Assembly: GCA_964412845.1 (NCBI GenBank) | Contig: CAYPQM010000121.1 | Span: 1 to 20,950 of the forward strand | Origin: JAWWPY01 sp964412845 | Lineage (GTDB): Bacteria > Actinomycetota > Actinomycetes > Streptosporangiales > Streptosporangiaceae | Direction of reading: 5' to 3' | DNA length: 20,950 nucleotides | In this document: positions 1-7,324 of the stretch, in pieces | Numbering within the stretch: position 1 is the first letter of the stretch | How the letters are laid out: each line of letters starts with the position of its first letter | Program-made: the position numbers and the translations under genes | The notes under the pieces: model-generated | Told to the model about the DNA's origin: nothing | What the model saw: the letters and a program-made list of their open reading frames with translations, nothing else | The model's database searches: none

Positions 1-17
1 CTTCTATGACCCTGAGC

Positions 18-37
18 ACCGGGACAAAAGTCCTTCC
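18..37. promoter_or_regulatory. DosR/DevR-box-like palindrome upstream of the cytochrome b gene
   Basis: The sequence ACCGGGACAAAAGTCCTTCC contains GGGAC-AAAA-GTCC at 21-33. It matches 12 of the 14 core positions of the mycobacterial DosR box (consensus GGGACTWWAGTCCC). It lies about 110 bases before the ATG at 143. The DevR/DosR-like regulator encoded at 2096 keeps the known DNA-contacting residues, which makes it the natural candidate binder. The match is seen directly; binding is inferred. Confidence 0.6.
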
Positions 38-112
38 GACCGGTGACTGACATCCCTGTCGCCGCCCAGCAGGCCCGCCCGATTCTATTTCAGTAGAGAT
101 CTAGCTGTCTCC

Positions 113-118
113 TAATAT
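113..118 (+). promoter_or_regulatory. Possible -10 element before the cytochrome b gene
   Basis: TAATAT at 113-118 is an AT-rich hexamer in otherwise GC-rich DNA, 24 bases before the start codon. No good -35 is visible at the normal distance, which would suit an activator-dependent promoter with the DosR-like box further upstream. AGGAG at 133-137 is the ribosome binding site, five bases before the ATG. Confidence 0.35.
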
Positions 119-142
119 CCCCGCCGCCTCCCAGGAGCTGGA

Positions 143-2029
143 ATGCATCGTCATCTTTTGGCCGACATCGGCTCGGCGCCCATTAACCTGGACCACAACG
201 GCTCTTACTTGCACTGGTCGATCTTCACTGTCTCAGTGGCCAATCTCGTGCTGATCGCGGTCATGGTAGTTATCTTTGGCGCGGCACTGCTGCTGCCCTT
301 CCCGAAGGGCCACCGGTACCCGGCGCGGGAGCCAGCCGCCGGGCCGGTGCCCGGTCAGGACGAGGTCTCCGGCGCGGACGACGACACCGACGATGACACC
401 CGCGACATGTGGACGTCACGGGCCCGGCGCTCGGCCATGCGCGTGCTGCCCCCCGGCAAGCTGCTGCCCGACCGGCAGCCGGCCTACGTGGCCTCGTGGA
501 TCTACGTGTTCGGCGTCGCCAGCCTCGTCGCGCTGGGCGTGGCCATCGTCTCGGGATTCGCCATCGCGCTCGGCGGCCCCGACTGGTGGCACTACAACTC
601 GGTCGGCCATTTCTTCAACAGCCTGCACATGTGGAGCGTTGAACTATTCATGGCCTTGCTGGTCATCCACTTGTGGGGCAAGTTCTGGATGGCCGCCTGG
701 CGCGGCAAGCGGACCTGGACCTGGATCACCGGTGTCGTCGCCTTCGTGGCCTCGGTCGTGGAATGCTTCACCGGCTACCTGTCCCAGCAGAACTTCGACT
801 CACAATGGATTTCGGCGAGCGGCAAGGATGCTTTCAACCCGGTCGGGGTCGGTGCGTTCTTCAACATCATGAACTTCGGCCAGATGCTGCTGTGGCACGT
901 CGTGCTGGTGCCGATCGTGCTGATCGCCATCGTCGGCGCGCACGTCCTGCTCGTCCGGGTCCGCGGCGTATCCCACCCGCTGCCGGCCGGCGGCGCCGCG
1001 GCGGGCACCGGAACCCCCCGCCAGCGCCGCCGGGCCATGGCCGCCGCCGACGCTGCACCCTGGCGCGGCCCGACCCGGCGCTACGACCTCCTGAAGGAAG
1101 GCACGATCGCCGGCTGCGTCGTGCTAGCCCTCACCGTGGTGCTGTCCGCCCTGCTGTCCTCCCCCGACGTGCCGTCGGTCACCATCCGCTCCTGGGCCAA
1201 GGTGGCCCCGGCCGACTTCATGGCCACGGCGGCGACCGAACTCAACGGCACCAGCGAGACAGCCACCTACGGACCGCCCTACAACCACGGCACCGGCAGC
1301 GTCCAGACGCTGCTGTTCTCACCGGCCAAACTCGCCGGGGTCCGCCAGCCCATTGAGCCGGCCCAGGACTTCGTGATCCAGCCGCTGGCCACGATCGCCC
1401 CGTCCAACCCGGCGGTCGCCGCTGCCCTGGCCACCTATCAGGCGGCCCCGGCGGCACAGCGTCAGACGTGGGCCGACGCCTACGTCAAGGCGGTCACCAA
1501 GGTCAAGTTCAACGGCGGAACACCGGTCGTCCCCGCCGCCGCCGACGGACCCGTCCCCGTCATGATCGCCAACGAGCTGACCATGGCCCGCAGCGGGGCG
1601 CTCGATGCCAGCCTGCTCGCCAAGGAGCCGTTCTACGGCACCAACTTCACCCGGCCACTGCTCTTCATGGAGGACGGCGCCTACTTCTCGACCAAGGCCG
1701 AGGCGATGAACCTGACCGGCGAGCAGTGGGGCATGATGAACGAGACCGGCAGCTACCCGGGCCAGCCCTGGCTGTGGCTCTACACCCTCTGGTACCAGGT
1801 CCCCGGCTTCTCCGCGTCAGCGAACGTGGACATGATCGCGGTCTACATGACCGGCCTGGCCACCCTGCTGCTGCTGGCCATACCGTTCATTCCGGGCCTG
1901 CGTGACATTCCGCGGCTGATCCCGGTGCACCGCCTCATCTGGCGGCGCGGATGGGAGGACCAGGGGCAGCCGAGCGCTCACGAGGAGACGCCGAACGCCC
2001 CGGCACCGAGCGAGCACGTGAGCCAGTGA
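143..2029 (+). CDS. Stand-alone cytochrome b-like membrane protein with large outer domain
   Basis: Predicted 628-residue diheme b-type cytochrome. Residues 24-50 form an extra N-terminal helix, followed by an acidic linker (about 72-90). A four-helix cytochrome b core covers about 118-272. Candidate heme ligands are His162/His176 (14 apart) and His252/His267 (15 apart), the b6-like spacing. A further helix at 320-338 leads to an extracytoplasmic domain at about 345-560 with no cysteines, hence no c-type heme or Rieske cluster. A last helix (563-583) resembles the subunit-IV/QcrB C-terminal helix, but the PEWY quinol-oxidation motif is replaced by QPWLW around residue 541. ATG 143 is preceded by AGGAG at 133-137. 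No qcrA, qcrC or cytochrome c gene is nearby. Followed by a hairpin and a devR-like gene. Electron-transfer function is inferred; donor and acceptor are unknown. Confidence 0.75.
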   Translation: MHRHLLADIGSAPINLDHNGSYLHWSIFTVSVANLVLIAVMVVIFGAALLLPFPKGHRYPAREPAAGPVPGQDEVSGADDDTDDDTRDMWTSRARRSAMRVLPPGKLLPDRQPAYVASWIYVFGVASLVALGVAIVSGFAIALGGPDWWHYNSVGHFFNSLHMWSVELFMALLVIHLWGKFWMAAWRGKRTWTWITGVVAFVASVVECFTGYLSQQNFDSQWISASGKDAFNPVGVGAFFNIMNFGQMLLWHVVLVPIVLIAIVGAHVLLVRVRGVSHPLPAGGAAAGTGTPRQRRRAMAAADAAPWRGPTRRYDLLKEGTIAGCVVLALTVVLSALLSSPDVPSVTIRSWAKVAPADFMATAATELNGTSETATYGPPYNHGTGSVQTLLFSPAKLAGVRQPIEPAQDFVIQPLATIAPSNPAVAAALATYQAAPAAQRQTWADAYVKAVTKVKFNGGTPVVPAAADGPVPVMIANELTMARSGALDASLLAKEPFYGTNFTRPLLFMEDGAYFSTKAEAMNLTGEQWGMMNETGSYPGQPWLWLYTLWYQVPGFSASANVDMIAVYMTGLATLLLLAIPFIPGLRDIPRLIPVHRLIWRRGWEDQGQPSAHEETPNAPAPSEHVSQ

Positions 2030-2036
2030 CCGCAGC

Positions 2037-2067
2037 CCTGCGGGCCGAGAGCACCTCGGCCCGCAGG
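2037..2067 (+). terminator. GC hairpin between cytochrome b and devR-like genes
   Basis: A perfect 13-bp inverted repeat (CCTGCGGGCCGAG at 2037-2049 and its complement at 2055-2067) encloses a 5-base loop. It starts seven bases after the cytochrome b stop codon. There is no T-tract, as is usual for actinobacterial intrinsic terminators. It could fully terminate or only attenuate transcription into the response regulator, whose ribosome site begins shortly after. Confidence 0.65.
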
Positions 2068-2095
2068 CCGCGGGATCAGCACAGGGAGAGATACG

Positions 2096-2800
2096 ATGGA
2101 TGACACAACGGGCGGGCGCCGGAAGATCAGGGTTTTCCTGCTCGACGACCACGAGATCGTCCGGCGCGGTGTCAGCGACCTGCTGGAGGCGGAGCCCGAC
2201 ATCACCGTGGTGGGTGAGGCGGGGACCGTCGCCGCCGCGCTGGCCCGGATCCCCGCGCTCCGTCCCGACGTGGCCGTGCTCGACGTGCGGCTGCCCGACG
2301 GCAACGGGGTGATGGTGTGCCGGGAGATCCGGTCCACGATGCCTGAGGTGGCGTGCCTGATGCTGACCTCCTTCGGCGATGATGACGCGTTGTTCGACGC
2401 GATCATGGCCGGTGCGTCCGGGTACGTGCTCAAGCAGATCCGCGGCACGGATCTGGTCGGCGCGGTGCGCACGGTGGCCACCGGCGAGTCGATGCTGGAC
2501 CCTGACGCCGCCACCAGGGTGCTGGCCCGGATGCGCGACCGGGCGCAGCACGCTGATCCGCTGGCCGGGCTGACCAGCCAGGAACGCACGATCCTGGAAC
2601 TGATCGGCGAGGGACTCACCAACCGCCAGATTGGCCAGAAGATGTACCTTGCCGAGAAGACGGTGAAGAACTACGTGTCGGCGCTCTTCGCCAAGCTGGG
2701 CATGGAACGGCGCACGCAGGCAGCCGCCTACGCGGCGCGGGTGTTTGACGAGGCGCCGCATTCCGGCGGCCTGCCCGCCGGCGGCCAGCACACTTACTGA
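2096..2800 (+). CDS. devR: DevR/DosR-like NarL-family response regulator
   Basis: A 234-residue two-component regulator. The receiver domain (about 10-125) has the acidic pocket Asp17/Asp18, phospho-acceptor Asp63, Thr91 and Lys113. The LuxR-type HTH is at about 157-217. From memory of the family it aligns closely with M. tuberculosis DosR/DevR at an offset of nine residues, including the stretches RPDVAVLDVRLPDGNG and LAEKTVKNYVS. DosR DNA-contact residues Lys179, Lys182 and Asn183 correspond to Lys188, Lys191 and Asn192 here. DosR controls the hypoxia/NO dormancy response; Streptomyces OsdR is a related regulator. AGGGAGAG precedes the ATG. The gene runs into usp (14-base gap) and the acg-like gene, suggesting an operon. 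No partner histidine kinase (DosS/DosT/OsdK) lies in the window. NarL-family membership is certain, DosR-type specificity very likely. Confidence 0.9.
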   Translation: MDDTTGGRRKIRVFLLDDHEIVRRGVSDLLEAEPDITVVGEAGTVAAALARIPALRPDVAVLDVRLPDGNGVMVCREIRSTMPEVACLMLTSFGDDDALFDAIMAGASGYVLKQIRGTDLVGAVRTVATGESMLDPDAATRVLARMRDRAQHADPLAGLTSQERTILELIGEGLTNRQIGQKMYLAEKTVKNYVSALFAKLGMERRTQAAAYAARVFDEAPHSGGLPAGGQHTY

Positions 2801-2814
2801 AGGAGGCAGGTGCC

Positions 2815-3273
2815 ATGACGAACGAGGCGGATGCGCGGCCGGTGGTGGTCGTGGGCGTGGATGGTTCCGAGCAGTCAGCAGCGGCACTGCGCTGGGCCGT
2901 TCGTTACGCGGCCGCCGCGGGTGCATCGGTCCGGGCGATACTGGCCTGGCACTTCCCCACGTCGGCATCGGTGCCGCCGGTCGGCGTCGCCCCGCCGCCG
3001 GTGCGCAGCGAAGTCGAGGAGCGCGTCGCGGCGGCCCTCGCGGAGGCCATCGCCAAAGCGGTCCCGGACGCGTCCGGGGTGCGCATCGATGGCCGGACCC
3101 TTTATGGGCATCCGGCTCAGGTGCTGATCGAGGAGTCCCGCCGCGCCGACCTCCTCGTGGTGGGCCGGAGCGGGCACGGGGCGTTCGTCGGGATGCTGGT
3201 CGGCTCGGTGAGCCAGCACTGCGTGGCCGCGGCGGAGTGCCCGGTCGTCGTGGTCCGCGATCAGGCCGGCTGA
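2815..3273 (+). CDS. Universal stress protein (UspA family), ATP-binding type
   Basis: A single-domain UspA protein of 152 residues. It keeps VGVDGS near residue 15 and the full nucleotide-binding signature G-X2-G-X9-G-S (Gly117, Gly120, Gly130, Ser131), so it probably binds ATP. It ends with the usual CPVVVV strand. AAGGAGG lies just before ATG 2815, and the gene begins 14 bases after the regulator's stop, consistent with cotranscription. Several DosR-regulon members in mycobacteria are Usp proteins, so its place behind a DevR-like gene fits a role in low-oxygen or stress survival. The specific target is unknown. Confidence 0.93.
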   Translation: MTNEADARPVVVVGVDGSEQSAAALRWAVRYAAAAGASVRAILAWHFPTSASVPPVGVAPPPVRSEVEERVAAALAEAIAKAVPDASGVRIDGRTLYGHPAQVLIEESRRADLLVVGRSGHGAFVGMLVGSVSQHCVAAAECPVVVVRDQAG

Positions 3274-3300
3274 CCAGGGCCAGGTGCCGGGCCGGCCGGG

Positions 3301-4296
3301 GTGATGGGAATGGCCGGGCCCGCCGCGCTGCCGATCAGCCCGGACGAGGTCAGCTACCTGGTGGCGACCGCGGCGAGGGCCCCGTCGTTGCACAACAGCC
3401 AGCCGTGGCGGTTCCGGGCGCGCGGGAACGTCATCGAACTGCACGCTGATCACGGCCGGCTGCTCCGGCTCACTGACCCGGGCGGCCGGGAGATGCTCAT
3501 CAGCTGCGGTGCCGCCCTGTACGGGCTGCGGCTTGGCCTGCGCAAGCTGGGCTACCTGGCCGCGGTCCAGATGCTGCCCGACCCGGCCGAGCCGGGGCTG
3601 CTCGCCCTGGTCCAGCCGACCGGCCGGGCACCGATCACCGCGCGGGAACGGGAGTTGCTGGCCGCCGTGCCGCACCGGCACACGCACCGCGGCCCGTTCA
3701 CGCCGGCCCGGGTCTCAGCACGCCTGCTGGGCGGCTTGGGCCGCGATGCGGTCGCCGAGGGCGCCGACCTGCTGCTCATCGAGCAGCCTGACCGGCTCGG
3801 GCTGCTCGCCGAGCTGACGGCGCGGGCGGACCGGACGCAGCAGGCGGATCCGGCGATCCAGGCTGAGCTCGGGCGCTGGACGAGGCCGGCCGAGAGCCCG
3901 GTACGGGACGGCATCCCGGCCCAGGCGTGGGCCGCACCGAGCGCCGGGCCGGAGCGTGACCGGCTGCCCCAGCGTGACTTCGGCGGGGCCGGCCTGCTGC
4001 CGGCCGGCGGCTCGGCCCCCTCCGCGACCGCCGTGCTGACGACGCAGGATGATGCCCCGGCCGACTGGCTGCGTGCCGGGCAGGCGCTGCACCGGCTGCT
4101 GCTGCACGCCGCCACCCGGTGGGTGTTCGCCAGCCTGCATAGCCAGGCGCTGGAACTGCCGCCACTGCGCGCGGAGATCCAGGCCGGTCTCGCCCTCGAT
4201 GGCGTGCCGCAGATGCTGATGCAGTTCGGCCGGGCGGACACCGCGCCGGCCACCGCCAGACGCCCAGCCGGTGAGCTGATCGACCCGCAGCGCTGA
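3301..4296 (+). CDS. Acg-family nitroreductase-like flavoprotein
   Basis: A 331-residue protein of the Acg subgroup (M. tuberculosis Rv2032/Acg is also about 331 residues). The N-terminal signature RAPSLHNSQPWRF sits at residues 26-38, followed by a GGREMLISCGAALY-type segment near 60-75. Acg proteins share the nitroreductase fold and bind FMN, but some lack true nitroreductase activity and may sequester flavin, so the reaction is left open. Acg is a hallmark of the DosR regulon. The start is uncertain: GTG 3301, ATG 3304 and ATG 3310 are all in frame and no strong ribosome site is visible. The 27-base gap to usp suggests translation by coupling. It converges with the gene ending at 4319. Confidence 0.85.
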   Translation: MMGMAGPAALPISPDEVSYLVATAARAPSLHNSQPWRFRARGNVIELHADHGRLLRLTDPGGREMLISCGAALYGLRLGLRKLGYLAAVQMLPDPAEPGLLALVQPTGRAPITARERELLAAVPHRHTHRGPFTPARVSARLLGGLGRDAVAEGADLLLIEQPDRLGLLAELTARADRTQQADPAIQAELGRWTRPAESPVRDGIPAQAWAAPSAGPERDRLPQRDFGGAGLLPAGGSAPSATAVLTTQDDAPADWLRAGQALHRLLLHAATRWVFASLHSQALELPPLRAEIQAGLALDGVPQMLMQFGRADTAPATARRPAGELIDPQR

Positions 4297-4333
4297 ATCA
4301 TCGGGCCTCAGCCGTGGATCATCGGGCCTGAGC
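4297..4333. repeat. Short direct repeat spanning two convergent gene ends
   Basis: The 16-mer ATCATCGGGCCTCAGC at 4297-4312 recurs at 4318-4333 with one change (15 of 16 identical, period 21). It fills the 22-base space between the convergent stops at 4296 and 4319 and extends into the end of the minus-strand gene. GCTGA at 4292-4296 and TCAGC at 4308-4312 can pair as a weak hairpin. It looks like a small local duplication rather than a mobile element. Confidence 0.6.
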
Positions 4334-4783
4334 GCCGAATTGGAGCATCCGGAACCTCGTCGCCTGCAGCCGTTTGGCCACGACCGCCACCAGCCGCTGG
4401 GTGATCTGGTAGCCGAACTCGGGATCCTCCTCGCAGCAGCGCCGGACTCCCGCGGCGTCCAGCTGGAATGCCTCGGTGGGCTGCACCGCCAGGGCGCCGA
4501 GCTGCCATTGGAACGGCGGGAAGAACCAGGACACGCCGACCAGGTCGCCGCGGCCCAGCGTCTCGACGACGAGCCGCCCCTGTCCGGGCACGTCCACGTC
4601 CACGGCAACCTGGCCGGCCCGGATCAGCCAGGCATTCCTGGCTACGGTGCCCGCCGTGAAGAAGCGGTGCTGGGCCGGCACGGTGACCAGCGAGGTCATT
4701 GCGGCCAGCCGGGCGAGATGATCATCTGACATGCCGCGCAGGAACTGATTGCCGGCCAGCGCGGCTGACGATACCCCGGTCAC
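4319..4783 (-). CDS. Stand-alone cyclic-nucleotide-binding-fold protein without HTH
   Basis: A 154-residue protein with a Crp/Fnr-type cNMP-binding beta-roll (about 13-125) followed by one helix (PEFGYQITQRLVAVVAKRLQ, 121-140). It ends at once, with no winged-helix DNA-binding domain, so it is not a classical Crp regulator. The phosphate-binding cassette is atypical: GDLVGVSWFFPPFQW starts at Gly79 and replaces the usual GELAL...RSA, and the cyclic-phosphate Arg is not evident. It may bind another ligand or act as a protein-interaction module. GTG 4783 was chosen over the longer in-frame ATG at 4891 because GGGAAGGGAG lies six bases upstream and the extra N-terminus is low-complexity. It converges on the acg-like gene and diverges from the PPOX gene. 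Confidence 0.8.
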   Translation of the reverse strand: MTGVSSAALAGNQFLRGMSDDHLARLAAMTSLVTVPAQHRFFTAGTVARNAWLIRAGQVAVDVDVPGQGRLVVETLGRGDLVGVSWFFPPFQWQLGALAVQPTEAFQLDAAGVRRCCEEDPEFGYQITQRLVAVVAKRLQATRFRMLQFGAQAR

Positions 4784-5100
4784 CGGACGCTCCCTTCCCG
4801 GCGGCGCCGGGCCGCTCCGGCCGGCGCTGCCCCGGGCAGCCCGTACTTGCCGCCCGCTACCAGGCTCCCCCGCCCGGCAGTCCGCCGCCATGGGCCTTGG
4901 GCACGGTCACCCGGGACCATTGGGTATCCCGAGTCAGATCGCCCCTGGCCGGCCAGGGGGACCACCGGGCGGGCTTCGCGGGACCTTGTGCCCTAGTGGC
5001 GACGGTCCCCTGGCATGGCACAGTGAGTCAACTCGGGCTGAGCGCATCCGCTGCTCTCGCCGGAGGGCAATAGCCACAGCGCCGCGCGCATGGAGGTGCG
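4784..5100. other. Divergent intergenic region, no gene
   Basis: This 317-base region holds the divergent promoters of the cNMP-fold gene and the PPOX gene. No credible ORF is seen. It contains several GGGAC/GTCCC half-sites. CGGGACCTTGTGCCC near 4979 matches about 10 of 14 DosR-box core positions. CGGGA and TCCCG near 4912 and 4927 form a loose inverted repeat. GACGGTCCCC near 5000 is another half-site. None is strong enough to call as an operator. Confidence 0.4.
4790..4799 (-). promoter_or_regulatory. Ribosome binding site that sets the cNMP-fold protein start
   Basis: Read on the minus strand, GGGAAGGGAG is followed after six bases by GTG at 4783. No comparable site precedes the longer in-frame ATG at 4891. 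Confidence 0.7.
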
Positions 5101-5520
5101 ATGATCATTGGCGTCCGACGGCTGGAAGCGCTGCCGCGCGAGGAGTCTCTTCGGCTGCTCGGCAGTACCTCGCTGGGCCGCGTGGTTTTCACCCACCTTG
5201 CGCTGCCGGCCATCCGGCCGGTTAATCACATAGTCGAGAACGGGAAGATACTCATCCGGACGCACATGGGGTCCGCGATCGTCTCCGCGGTGGATGGCAC
5301 CGGCACCGTGGTCGCCTACGAAGCTGACATGATCGACCCCGGCGATCATCTCGGCTGGAGCGTGATCGTCGTCGGCAAGGCCAGCCTGCTGACCGACCCG
5401 GTCGAGATCGCCCGCTACCAGCAGGTCCTGCAGCCCTGGTTGTCCGGGACCATGGACGACGTCATCGCGATCACGACCGACATGGTGGACGGCTTCCGGC
5501 TCACCGGCGAGCAGGCCTGA
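5101..5520 (+). CDS. PPOX-family flavin/F420-binding split-barrel protein
   Basis: A 139-residue pyridoxamine-5'-phosphate-oxidase-like protein. Family features are the N-terminal LLGSTSLGRVVFTH segment (19-32), VNHIVENGKILIRT (41-54), the central VAYEADMID strand and SVIVVGKASLLTD (87-99). Such proteins bind FMN or F420 and reduce varied substrates; they rarely make pyridoxal phosphate, so no substrate is assigned. Similar small PPOX proteins occur in the mycobacterial DosR regulon (for example Rv3129). GGAGG at 5092-5096 sets the ATG start. Its 3' end overlaps the end of cydC by 20 bases in convergent orientation. Confidence 0.85.
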   Translation: MIIGVRRLEALPREESLRLLGSTSLGRVVFTHLALPAIRPVNHIVENGKILIRTHMGSAIVSAVDGTGTVVAYEADMIDPGDHLGWSVIVVGKASLLTDPVEIARYQQVLQPWLSGTMDDVIAITTDMVDGFRLTGEQA

Positions 5521-7324
5521 TGCCCTGCTGCGCCGCCCACATGCGGCCGTAGAGGCCACTGTCCAGCAGCAGGTCCCGGTGCCGGCCGCGCTGCACCACC
5601 CGGCCCCCGTCCAGCACGACGATCTCGTCGACCTGGTCCAGGCCGGCCAGCTCGTGGGTAATGAGCAGGGTCGCCCGGCCCGCGGTGGCGGCCAGCAGGT
5701 CCGCGGTGAGCGCGCGGCGGCTGTCCGGGTCGAGGTGCGCGGTCGGCTCGTCGAGGATGAGCAGTGCGGGATCGGCCAGCAGCGCCCGGGCCAGCGCGAT
5801 CCGCTGCCGCTCGCCGCCGGACACCGCCACGCCGCGCGGGCCGACCGGGGTTTCCCAGCCCAGCGGCAGCGAGCGGATCCAGGGCAGCAACCGCGCCCGG
5901 GCGGCCACCGCGGCCAGGTCGTCGTCGCTCGCGGCCACCCGGGCCAGCCGGATGTTCTCCCGGATCGTGGTGTCAAACACGTGCGGGTCCGCCACGCAGC
6001 CGCTGATCACGGTGCGCACGTTATCGGCGTGGTAGCTGGCCAGGCTGGCGCCCCCCAGCGTGGCCGTGCCGCCCGTCAGCTCGCAGAATCGCAGCAGCAC
6101 GGCCGCCACGGTCGACTTCCCCGCGCCGCTGGGGCCGACCAGGGCAACCCGCCGCCCGGCGGCCAGATCCAGATCAACCCCGTCGATGGCCAGCGGCCCG
6201 CCCGGCTCATAGCGCACCTGGGCACCACGCAGCGTCACCCGCAGCGGCCCGCCCGGCAGCGGCCGCGGCGCGGCCGGGTCGCGCACCGGGTCCGGCGTGT
6301 CCAGCACGGCGCGCACCCGGGCGGCGCTGCCCCGGGCCTGGCCGAGCTCGATGGCCGCCGCGGGCAGGCCGGTCACCGCCTCGAAGGCGGCGAGCGCGGT
6401 GAGGGTGATCACGGCGAACGGCACCCGGCTCAGCGCGCCGGCCCCGGTGGCGGCGACACCGAGCAGGAGCACCCCCCAAAGTGTCAGCCCGGCCACGGCC
6501 GCCGACAGCCCACTGCCCAGCGCGGCGCCCGCCGCCGACCCGCGGGCCAGCCGGGTCAGCTCCGCGTCCGCGGCCGCGGCGCGGGCGAGCGCCACGTCCT
6601 GCGCACCGAACGCGTGCAGGTCCGCCGCGCCGGCCAGCAGGTCGGCGACACGCGCGGCCAGTTCGCCGCGGGCTGGCGCCAGGTGCCGGCTGGAGTGCCT
6701 GGCCCGGGCCGCAGCCAGCCAGCACACCAGCACGCCGCCGGCCAGCAGGCCAGCCGCGAGCACCGCGCCGGCCGGCGCCAGGATGAGCAGGACCGCTGTC
6801 ACCGCGCCGGCGCCGACCACGAAGGCGGTCAGCGGCGGGGCGATCCCGCGGATGAAAAGGTCCTGCGTGGCGTCGACGTCGCAGACCAGCCGGGCGAGCA
6901 GGTCGCCGGACCGCACATCGCGCAGGCCGGCCGGGGCCAGCCGTTCCAGCCGCTGATAGACGCGGACCCGGACGTCCGCGAGCACGCGGAACGCCACGTC
7001 GTGCGAGGCGAGGCGCTCGCTGTAGCGGAAGACGCCGCGCCCGATGGACAGCGCGCGCACGGCGACCACCGCGACCGAGATGGCCATGATGTCGGGCTGC
7101 AGCGAGGCCTTGGCCAGCAGGAAGCCGGACACGGCGAGCAGCGTGACCCCGCAGCCGGTGGCCGCCGCGCCCGCCAGCACAGCGATGAGCAGCCGGCCGC
7201 GCAGCGGCCGGGCCAGCCCGAGCAGCCAGAGCAGCGGATCGCGGTGCGGGCCCGCGGGCTGCGCCACGGCCGGCTCGGCCGCGGGCGGGGCGGTCTCGTG
7301 CCGGGCCGCGGGCGGGGCGGTCAT
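5501..7324 (-). CDS. cydC: CydC, half of the CydDC thiol/heme ABC exporter
   Basis: A 607-residue type I ABC half-transporter with six N-terminal helices (about 30-320). The nucleotide-binding domain has Walker A GPSGAGKST (397-405), signature VSGGERQ (501-507), Walker B LLILDEP (521-527) and H-loop His557. CydDC is a heterodimer needed for assembly of cytochrome bd. It exports glutathione/cysteine in E. coli, and heme is bound by the complex. In actinomycetes, which lack glutathione, the thiol would differ. The ATG at 7324 overlaps the cydD stop in an ATGA junction, indicating translational coupling. It is the last gene of cydABDC. The N-terminal 30 residues are Pro/Ala-rich and probably disordered. 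Confidence 0.92.
   Translation of the reverse strand: MTAPPAARHETAPPAAEPAVAQPAGPHRDPLLWLLGLARPLRGRLLIAVLAGAAATGCGVTLLAVSGFLLAKASLQPDIMAISVAVVAVRALSIGRGVFRYSERLASHDVAFRVLADVRVRVYQRLERLAPAGLRDVRSGDLLARLVCDVDATQDLFIRGIAPPLTAFVVGAGAVTAVLLILAPAGAVLAAGLLAGGVLVCWLAAARARHSSRHLAPARGELAARVADLLAGAADLHAFGAQDVALARAAAADAELTRLARGSAAGAALGSGLSAAVAGLTLWGVLLLGVAATGAGALSRVPFAVITLTALAAFEAVTGLPAAAIELGQARGSAARVRAVLDTPDPVRDPAAPRPLPGGPLRVTLRGAQVRYEPGGPLAIDGVDLDLAAGRRVALVGPSGAGKSTVAAVLLRFCELTGGTATLGGASLASYHADNVRTVISGCVADPHVFDTTIRENIRLARVAASDDDLAAVAARARLLPWIRSLPLGWETPVGPRGVAVSGGERQRIALARALLADPALLILDEPTAHLDPDSRRALTADLLAATAGRATLLITHELAGLDQVDEIVVLDGGRVVQRGRHRDLLLDSGLYGRMWAAQQGIRPARR

Noticed and set aside
1817..2968. Long minus-strand ORF opposite the end of the cytochrome b gene, devR and usp
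   Set aside because: Arg/His/Pro-rich translation with no family features, opposite three well-supported genes; a typical high-GC antisense shadow.
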